From Zerene cesonia (Eukaryota > Arthropoda > Insecta > Lepidoptera > Pieridae), in the NCBI RefSeq assembly GCF_012273895.1, contig NW_024045137.1, positions 1-64,000 on the forward strand: a stretch of DNA of 64,000 bases. Direction: 5' to 3'. Shown piece after piece: positions 26,301 through 39,600 of this stretch. Positions within the stretch are counted from its first letter, which is position 1. Each line of letters begins with the position of its first letter. Below the pieces are notes generated by a model. The model made no database searches. It saw only the letters and a program-made list of their open reading frames with translations, and was not told the DNA's origin. Position numbers and translations under genes: made by a program.

Positions 26301-29300
26301 CTACCTAAAACTGAAAGATTTTTTTCAAACGGATCATTAGTTCTTGAGATAAACGCGTTCAAACAAACAAACAAACTCTTCAGCTATATAATTTTAAGTA
26401 CAGATTACTACTTCGTGTGGAGATATTTACATTTCTATGTATCATCAACGAATAAAAAAATGTTTCAGTGGACGTTCGTTGAGGGGTTTGTCCATTCTGC
26501 ATAGCTCCGTGTAAGTCTTTGTCTGGCGTCCACGTTTTGGGATATTGGGTGAAGAATTAATAATACATTACTTCGGGGCAGAGGGACGGAGGGAGTTGTT
26601 CTAAATGCTTGAAATGAGATATGTTTAGGTCTATAACGTCTGTTTCATCCTTCCACTACACTGATATTGTGAAGAGGCAATTTTTGTATGTTTGTGACGT
26701 TTTCACACATAAAGTGCGGGACAAATTTCAAAAATTCTTTCAACAATCGTAAGCTGCAATTTCACTGAATCCGACTAATATTATATGCGAAAGTTTGTAA
26801 TGATGTGTGTGTGTTTGTTGCTCTTTCACGCAAAAACTACTGAACCGATTGCAATGAAATTTACGTATACATTTTAATTTATATATAGGTACGCAGACAG
26901 CTGGACAACTGGAATAACATATGGGCAACTTTTTATCCCAATATTCCTACGGGATACGGACTCACGCGGATGAAACTGATAATATATAAATAATAATAAA
27001 TGTTGGAGTTGTGAGATTTTGAGTTTGGAGCGTCAATGACCTTTTGTGAAATGTGATTTGATAAATACGATTTATTTAAAAAACCTTCTTCCATATCAAT
27101 AACCAGTAATTTTGCCTTACATCGAATTCAATTGTTTCTACGGGATTCAATTAACAGTATCACATCACAGTACAGCGCTAAGGATTCTGTTTCATTGGGA
27201 AAAGACTCGGCTTCTCTGTTCAATAGTAAACGAGAGTGTGGAGACGTGGGCCAGGTGACTTCGACACAAAACGCGACCGCGGCCCTCGAAGCGCTTTGTG
27301 TCGAGGGCGCTATTACCCTTTGTTTCTTCTTAAAGTGTTCACAAAATGCTGGTGTAAGGGATGGCGGGCAGCCCTTTCGTTTGCAACTATTGGAATTGGA
27401 GGTGTAGGGCTTTATTATGTTTAATTACTTATGGGGTGGTTTTAAGGGCAAATAGTTTGGAGCTGGAGTGTGATTTTTCGTGACATGTGGAAATATCGTG
27501 ACCTGTATGAAAGGAAAACGCGAATCTTAATGTCGCATACTAAAAACTCTATGGCACTTGTAGACCTGAGCTTTGACACAGCAATTTTTATGTATAACTG
27601 GATTCTTGATCTGGAATCAATGGTAAAATAAAGCTTCGCGAGCCCTCCTGAAGCGCCTTTGTATATTAACACGAGTATCTGTAATAATAAGGATAAATTG
27701 AAGTTTTTGCAATTTTAGTCAGTCTTGATTAATATATGCTTATTTTGTTTGGGACTATTACAACAAATGTTCTTATAAATTATCTTATATTTTCATTTAA
27801 ATTTTATTAAATATATTCTCCAATACATTGCGCACTTATAATTAATAAGTTATCAATAGTATTAAATAAAATGTAGTCTAACATTCAAATAGATATTTAA
27901 TATGAAACAGATAATGAACTTCCGCCCGCCACACGGCACAAAATGGCGGCACTTCCGCTCTATTAGTGCGACACTGTGTAATTGCTTTATTAATTGATGT
28001 CACTTCCCAAACCGTCACACGAGGTATTAGAATATTAATTAAGGTTATGTGAGACATTTGAAAACGTGTAAGATGTCACATGAAACACTTTACGCGAAGG
28101 CGCTATGCGGCCAATTACGAATGGGATACACTTAGCGCCATGTTGTGACGTCACAGTTATCAAAGCAAACTTATTAATAGTAGAAATTGAATGAAGCATT
28201 ATTGATAGACAAAAAGTATTTTTAGGTAAATCGTATTTTACAAATGACGTGTGACACATAAGATTTTCTTCTTAGTTCGCAAAGATCTGCAACAGCTGAA
28301 CCGATTTAAAAAATTAATGTACCAATAGTAAGCTACGTTATCTGCAAGTGTCGTCTCACTAATATTATAAATGTAAAACTTTGTTTGTTTGCATGTTTTT
28401 CCGTCAATCGCGCTGAAACTACGTAACAGATGTTGATGAAATTTGGAGGAACAGGGTATAAGCTGACTTGGGTGATAGGATACTTATATGCCGATTAAAT
28501 GCTCCCTTGGGATAAAACAGGAATCTTCATATCCGGGCGGAGCCGGGACGAGCGTCTAGTCTTAGTAAAAGTGTATGCTTGTAATGAATATAACGCAAAT
28601 AGTTTTTCAGTTTCAGCAGAAGCCAAATATAATGCATTTTTGCAGCGCCTACTAATTCAATTTGCTCGCAATTCGGCGCAGCGGAAACTCCCGATGTGTT
28701 TTAATTTAATTTTTGCGAAATTTCATGTGATCATTTGCGAAATTTTCGGATATTTTATTAAACTAAAAGGTTTTTTTTAAGTTTGCTTCCTAAAAATGAC
28801 CTTTGATATGTAATTTAATATCTTTCTATCTCTACTAATATTATAAATGCGAAAGTTACTGTCAGTCTGTTACGCTTTCACGCCTGAACTACTGTACTGC
28901 ACTGCACCGATTTTGATGAAATTTAGTATGAAGATAGAACTGTACTTGGGAAAAGAAATAGGATACTTTTTATCGCTAAAAAAGGGTAGATGGAGTTGAA
29001 ATAGGGGATGAAAGTTTGTATAAAAGTTCGTAATTGTCAGACCGATTTTGATGAAATTTATGACTAAAGTCTATACATATAATAATATTAAGTTTGAGTT
29101 TGTTTGTACGCGCTAACACCATGAACTACAATAAAACTACAGTAAATTATTTTTGTGCTGAAAAGTCCATTCATTGAGATATGCCATAAGATTTCATGAA
29201 AGACGTAGGTGAAACCGCGGGGCACAGCTAATATGAAATAAAGCAATGTACGTTAAATTACTCTACTTAACTATTCAAATCCCATCGAATAGGATTCAGT

Positions 29301-32300
29301 ACAGGTGATTTTATTCGATTTATACCATAGAAGATAACGTGAAAAAGTAAATCTACAAAAAACGTTTTTTACCTAAAAATGAAGTACCCAATAAAGTCAA
29401 CCGGAAGGAGGGTAGACGACAGGAGCCGGAAGTGCGGCCATCTTACCGGAAGCGAACTCTGTTAATGAGCTTTGTTTGAAGTTATAGCGTTTTGGATAAA
29501 AGAAAATTGCTCTGATGCGTTTTTAACTTTTCCGTTACTGTTGAGTGAGGGTTATTTTCATGATTTTGCTCAGAGAATGTCTAAACTAATATAAAGAGGA
29601 AAGTTTTTGTTTGTTTATTTCCGTTTAACTCCAAAACTGTTCGACCGATTCATTATTTCAACGAGTTACAGGAGCAATACATATACTTTCAGAATGTAAA
29701 TAATAAAAACACACTTACACATATCACGTAACTAGTTACATGAAATTCGATGAGATTATAACTAATGCGTTGTAGTTTTCAATTCATTTTGGAAATTATA
29801 GAATGTGTCAGTTACGATTTTGTATACTAATATTATGTTGTTTGTTTGTTTGTTTGTTCAATTAAGTTACGAGACTATGGTACAGGCTGCAGATGTTTTA
29901 ATTTAAAAACGACAAATTGAAATAACTATTCAATATAAGGTAGGTATTCGCAAACTTCATTGCATCAAATTTTCAAGGAAACGTAAAATATTGAGAAATG
30001 CCACAAAAACTTCTAACAAAAAACCTTTCACATACAAATTCGGAAGACCCCAGGTAACAAAGAGCATAGTAACGCCCCTTGGCCCCCGGGGACAAATTGC
30101 AACGAAATTATTCATGCAAGGTACGCTGGGGCATGGGGCGTTGTATATTTTTATATTGTATCAGCCCCGAATTTGCTAAGAGAACCAGTATACTTGGACC
30201 CCTCTGTTCTCAGACCGAAGATATCTCTGTAATACAAAAAATACATAAATACTTTATAATCTATAGATAAATCACAATATCACACTAACATTATAAATGT
30301 GAAAGTTTATTTGAGATGTTTGTCCGTCAATCACGCTGAAACTGTGATATCGGATTTTGATGAAATATGGTATACAGACAGGGTATGATAATGTTCCCTT
30401 GGGATAAAAAAGGAATATTGATATCCGGGCGGAGCCGGGACGGGCGTCTAGTAATCAGAATAGTTTTAATAAACTAAAGAACGCGCTTAAATAATAGAAC
30501 CAACTATATTGCCTCACTTTCTCTTATTCAAAATACCTATGGGTATGTAAGTAAATAAATTATTGAACCGCGGAGATCCTAATCAGAACAATAAGATCGA
30601 ATGAATGAATGATTCTTAAAATTATTGTACTGTCACCGATCCTTGATTAGTGTTTGAATTAAATCTGTCCGTTTGAAGTGGGTCGATATTGAGTTTAAAG
30701 GAGTGGGTTGTATAACATACAGGTGAAATTTTTAACTATTTTACTTAAATTTTACCATTTTAGCATTACCTAATTTTAAATCAAATTTCGCTAGAAATAC
30801 CTATTTATATCGTGTTTTTAAAAATTATAATAATAATTTCAGCGACCTTGATATTTTTTCTGAAAGCTTAAAAACTTACAAAAACAAAATTCGAAAAACA
30901 ATTAATTGTAATTTTGATTTTTAAATTTAAACTGTACTCATGCATGTGATTTCTATGTTTTTTTTGTATCCTTTATATTGCGTATGTGACTGAATATGTC
31001 TTTATATTTAAAGCATTTAATTTTTAGTGGTAAGTAAGTGGAAGCTTTGCTGATTATGTATTGTTTGTTTCCCAAAGATAAATAAATAAATAAATAAACA
31101 AATTATTTTCTAATTTAAATTTGTATTAGACTCGGAAAAACATTTCTTAACATTTAAAGACAATAAAAGGGCCAACCTTTACGTCTCGTCTCACGGGACA
31201 TTAAATCCGTTCTATTGTTTCAACGATATTTTAAAATGGCCGCCGAAATGTCAAGAGGGCGGGAAATTAGAAAGAAATCGTCTAAGTTCTGTCACCAATC
31301 CGAAAGTTCATGTACCCGTGGAATGTTATTTGTTGATATTTTATATCTGACCTACTAGTATCTGAATATTAATAGAATCTAGTTAAGATAAACATAAAGG
31401 ATATTTTTATGAATTTACGTATGTATTTAATTCAAAATATGCACATTTTAACTTCCTGATAAAGTTGTCGCCGAGCCTAATTAACATTCTTTAAGTATAT
31501 TTTTACACTAAATTACAGTGAGATTCCCTCGCAGACGATCGAAGCGGAACATTTAACCACGACTAGGAGAGACTAGAGACGACTACTAACAATACTAGAG
31601 ACGATTTCAAAAAGCTAGTGATTTTTTTGTACAATCTTTTACTTAATTACAGTAAAATAAAGTTTTCGTCAAAACTTTTATTTAGAACCAACGTCATAAC
31701 ACAACTAAAGGTTGCTGCGAGCTTTAAGTTCTCGGATTTGCTTAGTTTTGACAATGGTAACAATGACGGTGAGACTAAGCTAGATGCTGTCCCTACTTCC
31801 AGACAAATGTTTTTAATGCTAGACTAACTCTGTGTGTCTGTTGCTGTATTTGATTTGTTTATTTGAAATTTGAACTTCGAAAGGTAAAGAATAGATTTTA
31901 TTGCAATTTATAGGCGTTAAAGGGAAATAAATAAGGTAGAAAAAGGATTAGGAGATAAAAATTTATATGAGATCAACGCAGGCGGATCATCTTTTTAGTC
32001 TTTAGGTATATTATTTAACCTTGCAATAAATACAATTTTATAAACCTGCAGTCCCTCAACAAACGCTAAAATTCAATAAATTTATATGCTAATGTCATTT
32101 AAATTCCGCTTACAACTTTCGTGTTTTCCCAATTCACAGCGCGTCCGCCATTTGCAATTCCAACTTGGCCGTGTGTGAAAAACTGCAGTTGTAGAGACAC
32201 CCGATAGGTTTGGGACAAGAGCATTTTTTAAATGTTTTCTTGAAGTAACTTGAAGTAAAGAAGTAAAGTTGAAGTAAGCAAATTATTATATTAACTTCAA

Positions 32301-35300
32301 TCATCCTCCTTAATCATTATATCTATGAAAACACACCTAAATACATTGCGTGGTTTTAGAGATCTACGCTTACATAGGGACATATAGACAAACAGGCAGA
32401 CAGACAGAGAGCGCCTTTGTTTGATACTGTGTAATAATAATATGCGATATATACTAGCTTTAGCTTTCAGGTTCGACCCCATANNNNNNNNNNTTTGCAA
32501 TTCCAACTTGGCCGTGTGTGAAAAACTGCAGTTGTAGAGACACCCGATAGGTTTGGGACAAGAGCATTTTTTAAATGTTTTCTTGAAGTAACTTGAAGTA
32601 AAGAAGTAAAGTTGAAGTAAGCAAATTATTATATTAACTTCAATCATCCTCCTTAATCATTATATCTATGAAAACACACCTAAATACATTGCGTGGTTTT
32701 AGAGATCTACGCTTACATAGGGACATATAGACAAACAGGCAGACAGACAGAGAGCGCCTTTGTTTGATACTGTGTAATAATAATATGCGATATATACTAG
32801 CTTTAGCTTTCAGGTTCGACCCCATAGGGCATAGACAATGAAATAAATTGAGGTCGGGTTTTAACCGCATAGCTTCCGTTCCTGTAGGATTCCCTGTTAA
32901 AAGCTATCCTATATCCATTATATAACTATCAAACTATCTCAGTACTAAATTCCATTCGAATCGGTTCGGTGAGGCAAGCGTTAAGAAGAGACGGATAGAC
33001 CTAGTTACTGTCACACCTATAATATTATGGAGATACAAGGTTAGGTAATATGTGGATATAAAATTATAACTAAAATATACGATATAATACGTTTTCTATA
33101 TTTTCTTTTCTATGTGATAGTCATGGAGCTGGCGGGTCGGCTGATGGTAAGCGCTGCCACCGCCCGTCGACATTTGGAGAGGCTATATACCTGGGCAAAT
33201 GGATGGCCAACTTTACTGGCTAAGTAAAGGTTAAGGAAAGGAGTAATGGAGGGATTATAGGAAAGGTCTGGGAAGGGTAAGGAAAAGGACCTCAATGCTC
33301 AATGCTTGTATGTTCAATTTCTTTTACGATTTTCTGTTTGTTATCTTTGTAATGAATTTTATGATTAACTTGCCCGTAGCTTCGTACGCGTGGACAAAGG
33401 AAATGATGAAGGTACAAACTTTCTTTCCCTATTTTATACCCATAGGGGTAGAATTTACCATAACATTTTCTTAGCGGATGCCTACGTCATAACGTCTATC
33501 AACATGCCAAATTTCAGCCCGATCTGTCAAGCGGTTTGAGGTGTGCGTTGATATATCACTATGTCGGTCAGTCAGTCACTTTTGAGTTCATATATTGAGA
33601 TGATTTTGAAATTAATAATAATAATATGCGATATTAGGTATTCGCCCGGCTTCGCTCGTAGTACATATAAAGCCTAACTCAGTAAAGTTGCAGCTTTCCA
33701 ATGGAGAAACATTTTTTGATCTGTCAAGCAGTTTTTGTGTGAGAACGTTACATACATACAAAAACACGAAATTTTCCTCCTGATTATATTCATCTAGATA
33801 GCGTAGATAACATGGTGGAAGACGCGGGCACCACATGAAGGAATTTACCAGAAAAATCTTTCAAGTTATCTCCTAATGTATGCAGCGGCACGCTCAAGTA
33901 CATACATAATGTACTCTCACTTAAGTGATACCTAAGTACATACGTCTACCTTCTTCGAAAAGTTTTTAAGCGATTTTTAAGAAAGAACTTTATTTATACA
34001 CAACTAGGCGCTCGTCCCGGCTCCGCCCGGATATTAAGATTCTTATTGTATACTAAGGTAGTATTTAATCGGGATAATAAGTATCCTATCACCCAAGTCA
34101 GCTCATACCTTGTCTGTATACAGCATTTCATCAAAATTCGTTCAATAGTTTTAACGTGATTGACGGACAAACATCCGAACAAACAAACTTTCAAATTTAT
34201 AATATTAGTGCGATAAGTGTATACTTTAGCACCCACTACCAAATACTTAGATATAAGATCGTAACAATAGTGAAACTACAAAATATTTGTATAAACTAGC
34301 TTTAGCACGCGGCTTCGCAAGCGTTAGTTCAGAGTAGTTTAATAAATGTTATTATACATATATACCGTCTGAATATCACTACATAATATCATAATAAAAA
34401 CCATCAAAATCTGTTGGGTAGTAAAGATATAAGCATACACAGGGACATAGGGACAGAGTAAGCGACTTTGTTTTATACTATGTAGTGATGATACACAACG
34501 GTTCGCAAAAATGTATATGAGATGTTATAGATGTGTGTATAAATCTCATATTAACGGGCAAATTAGAACAATGACTCCTATCAAGTATATACATACAGAC
34601 GTTGATAAAAGTCCTGATTAACACATTGTTATGCATAAAGCAAGTAGTTCCATCAGCCTCCGATATCCGCCACAAAGAGCAGCGCTTAGCGAACGGGCGC
34701 GCGCTAAGTGTGCAGCGCGGGACATACGCGGAAGTCACAGTTTTAAGTTTTTTACTTTAAGCTCTATGTAAGTAAAATTTTGTGATATGTCTATACTAAT
34801 GTTATAAAGAGGGAAGTTTTGTATTTTTATATTTTTGTAGCGTTATCACGCAAAAACCACTGGACCGATCTCAAAAATTCTTTCACCATTAGAAAGCTGC
34901 ATCTTCACTGAGTGACATAGGCTATAAAGGTGCCAAGGGCGAAGCCGGGACAAACAGCTAGGCTAATACAAAAGAAGTTATCAAAATTGGTATACTCTAC
35001 ATTTGTAAACAAATTTTAAGCCAGTTTTGTTTATCTACATCTATTTTATATGCTTATAAATATCTCACTAATTTAGTCAGGTTAAATTCATTTGTATTTG
35101 ATTCCAGTCTAAATTTTAACAAAAATATTGTTTGTCAAACATACGACAAACGAGATAACTTACGAGACAAAACGGACCAGTAGTTCTTAAGATTAGCGCG
35201 TTCAAACAAACAACATTTCATTTTTATAATATAAGTATAGATTTTCACAAGAAAATCCTACTGCCTTACAGTTGTTCCTGTATCGTGTCTAGCAGTGTAA

Positions 35301-36612
35301 GTCGGGGGCGGGGCCGGGGTCGTTGGAGACCCTTCAGAGTACACCCGGGACACGCACTGTACCAGCGTCGCCTCAAGTTCGCGCCAACTTTGCATCTTAG
35401 CTTATGCTTCTTGCTAATGGCGCGGTTTTACTACACTTTTGTTGCTACATCGGTTGAATGCAAGTTGCGTGCCGGTTCTCAATTCGACTTAACTTTTTAA
35501 ATAAACTCTTGGTTTAGAAATTAAAAACTTTTTAACGGATTTTAAACGCGATTCAATCATTATATTATTAATGAATTAACGTTTAAAATCCGTTAAAAAG
35601 TTTTATTTTTAAATGTATAATACTCGCGTAAAATCAAACACAAGAAATTACTAAACTCTTGGTTGTCTATTTTTGATATTTGATTGTAAGATGTTGGAAT
35701 ATTTTAGTTACAAAGTATGTATATATATGTATACGATTCTACATAATGCATGGTGTCGTGTACACTGGTGGAGGATCTTGCGGAGGTCGACTCCTCCTTC
35801 CTTCCTCCAGAGACACTAAACTTCACAGCTACGCCTCCCTTACGCTTTATAACCTACTAGCTGCGCCCCGCGGTTTCACCCGCGTAAGTTCGTATCCCGT
35901 AGGAATATCGGGATAAAAAGTTGCCTATATGTTATTCCAGTTGTCCAGCTGTCTACGTACCAAATATCATTGCAATCGGTTCAGTATTTTTGCGTGAAAG
36001 AGCAACAAACACACACACGCATTCTTACAAACTTTCGCATTTATAATATTTTTCTAATCTATTATTATCGGACCGTCCGAATGTTCGAGTAATAGAAAAA
36101 TCTAAACACATAGGGTCAAACGACTTGGATTCGATATTTATTTAATACTAGACTCATGTACCGGATCCGCCCGGATATTGAGATTTCTGTTTTATCCCAA
36201 GGGAGCATTTAATCGAGATGAAAAGTATCGTATCACCCAAGTCAGCTTCCTGTCTGTATACCAAATTTCATCAAAATCTGTTCAGCGTGATTGCCGGACA
36301 AACATCCGAACGAACAAACGTTCACATTTATAACATTAACTAGCTGCGCCCCGCGGTTTCACCCGCGTAAGTCCGTATCCCGTAGGAATATCGGTATAAA
36401 AAGTGCCTATGTGTTATTTCAGTTGTCCAGCTATCTACGAAGCAAAATAGTATTATTATTCACCAATAGATGTCAGGAAAAAAAACACGACTAAAACACG
36501 AATATGACATTTTCTAAAAAAAAATTCCTAGCTAGATCGATCTATCGCCCCCGAAACCCCCTATATACTAAATTTCATGAAAATCGTTGGAGCCGATTCC
36601 GAGATTCCAATG

Positions 36613-36648
<36 letters not shown>

Positions 36649-39600
36649 CTTAGTCTGGCCATAAATACTGTTACACTTAATTATAAAAAAATATTANNNN
36701 NNNNNNNNNNNNNNNNNNNNNNNNNNNNNNNNNNNNNNNNNNNNNNNNNNNNNNNNNNNNNNNNNNNNNNNNNNNNNNNNNNNNNNNNNNNNNNNNNNNN
36801 NNNNNNNNNNNNNNNNNNNNNNNNNNNNNNNNNNNNNNNNNNNNNNNNNNNNNNNNNNNNNNNNNNNNNNNNNNNNNNNNNNNNNNNNNNNNNNNNNNNN
36901 NNNNNNNNNNNNNNNNNNNNNNNNNNNNNNNNNNNNNNNNNNNNNNNNNNNNNNNNNNNNNNNNNNNNNNNNNNNNNNNNNNNNNNNNNNNNNNNNNNNN
37001 NNNNNNNNNNNNNNNNNNNNNNNNNNNNNNNNNNNNNNNNNNNNNNNNNNNNNNNNNNNNNNNNNNNNNNNNNNNNNNNNNNNNNNNNNNNNNNNNNNNN
37101 NNNNNNNNNNNNNNNNNNNNNNNNNNNNNNNNNNNNNNNNNNNNNNNNNNNNNNNNNNNNNNNNNNNNNNNNNNNNNNNNNNNNNNNNNNNNNNNNNNNN
37201 NNNNNNNNNNNNNNNNNNNNNNNNNNNNNNNNNNNNNNNNNNNNNNNNNNNNNNNNNNNNNNNNNNNNNNNNNNNNNNNNNNNNNNNNNNNNNNNNNNNN
37301 NNNNNNNNNNNNNNNNNNNNNNNNNNNNNNNNNNNNNNNNNNNNNNNNNNNNNNNNNNNNNNNNNNNNNNNNNNNNNNNNNNNNNNNNNNNNNNNNNNNN
37401 NNNNNNNNNNNNNNNNNNNNNNNNNNNNNNNNNNNNNNNNNNNNNNNNNNNNNNNNNNNNNNNNNNNNNNNNNNNNNNNNNNNNNNNNNNNNNNNNNNNN
37501 NNNNNNNNNNNNNNNNNNNNNNNNNNNNNNNNNNNNNNNNNNNNNNNNNNNNNNNNNNNNNNNNNNNNNNNNNNNNNNNNNNNNNNNNNNNNNNNNNNNN
37601 NNNNNNNNNNNNNNNNNNNNNNNNNNNNNNNNNNNNNNNNNNNNNNNNNNNNNNNNNNNNNNNNNNNNNNNNNNNNNNNNNNNNNNNNNNNNNNNNAATG
37701 TTATTTGCAGTTAACAATTTTCTTTTTTCTTTATTACAATATTTATGGCAAGACTAGGTATATACATATACAAGAATTGCTCGTTTAAAGGTATAAGATA
37801 TAGGTCATGAAATGAAGTGAATTTGATTCTCATATATTTTGTCAGATTTCTTATTTTTCAATCTTTTTTTTTTAATATTGAGACCTAATTTAAAAGAATC
37901 ACTTCTCTTAGTGATCGAGGTCTTCAGCTTCCTGCCATATAACGTGTATGTTTGATTGTCGGTGTTGACACACCTCCGGAACGCGAGGTCCGGGGCCAGT
38001 TCACAGGAACATAAATCATTTCTGTCATTGCTAGGGCAAGATTTGGTCAACGGCTAGTGCTGTGCTGTGTTAACGATAGATGTCATAAGTTATCGATGTA
38101 TATGTAATATAATTTCAAATTATATAAGTAGTTATATATTAGTTTAAAAATTAGAGAAATTAGGATAAAAGTTGTTATGTTATAAAAGTACGATTTAATA
38201 TTTATGTGTATATATTAACGCCTTAAATGAATTTAAAAAATTAATTAATACAAAGCAAAATTATTATGAAAAAATAATCTAGGAAGATAAAGAAAAACAG
38301 TCCGCTTTTAATCTGTGTTGTGTTTTGTGCTTTTCAGATATAGTGTCGATAATTACTGCTTTATAGTCAAAAAGAATGTTCACGTCACATTAGTTATAAT
38401 TAAGCATTGTAAGTGATACAATAATACTTTTTTCTGTTAATTTCTAACAAACAAATGATATTATCTCGCCAGCCCACCCCCAAAACTCAATCCTTCATAA
38501 ATATCTAGGTAGATATTACAAAAAATAACCGCTACTTCCTTTGATCTCATCAGTCGTATACTTCCAGAAGCATACGACACGTCCAGACCTGATTATAGTT
38601 ATAATGCTTATTGTCAGCAGATAGAAGTGAAACTTCAGTAAATTGACAAAAGAATGAGATGAACATAGATAAAAAAATAGAAAATAGTATGTATATTTCT
38701 GTCTCATTCTTTGCCGGCTTCATTCTACACATTTTTGTATTTGTGTCTCTTGCCTGTCGTTTTTTCCGTCGCATCAGGTTTGAAATCACAACGATTCTAC
38801 AGAAGTTTCACTTCAAACATTTAACAGGCATTTAATATCCACAACTTTGACATATCGAAGGCAGGACAACGTTTGTCCGATCCTGCTAGCATCCTACTAT
38901 CCTTCTTACTTCCTACTAATATTATAAATGCGAAAGTTTGTAAGGATGTGTGTGTGTTTGTTGCTCTTTCACGCATAAGCTATTGAACCGGTTGCAATGA
39001 AATTTGGTACGTAGACAGCTGGACAATGGAATATCACCTTTAAAATACATTGCTATGAAACTGAATAAATTTATCCGTTAATTAAGAAGGAAATGATGTC
39101 AAGTGGAATTTGCAAAGCGCTGAGAAAAGTTTATAAAAGCTTCACAGAGCGAAAGTTTTAAAGTCTAGATTTATTACGGACTGTAAGGGCGGTCTAGGAT
39201 TAAACGGTTCGAGTTAGTTTTTAATTTTGATTAATTACTATGCTTTTATCAGTTTCATTATGCATCTGAACGACACTAATTTTCTTTATTTCCTCAGAAA
39301 AACGTAATCTACTTACTATCTGTAATTTAACAAATTCGACAAAACCTTTGAGTTTCTTTTGATTTTCCTTGACTAAGAATGGAAAAGGGATTATGAAAGG
39401 ATTGACGAGAGGAATAAAGGAAAGGAATGGGAAAGTTAAGGAAAAAGATATGGGCATCCGGCTCCTCCACTCGCCGAACGAATTTCAAATCAATGAATGT
39501 TTATTTAGACAAGCTAACTAGCTCGCGGTTTCGCCCGCGTAGTCACAGAAGAAGAGAGACAGACTCAAACTCGCAGGATTTTCCCGCATAGTTCTCGTTC

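Noticed and set aside
32297..32870. Two related open frames containing the same peptide
   Set aside because: They come from the duplicated 333-base block and a decayed Helitron-like stretch, not from a duplicated gene.
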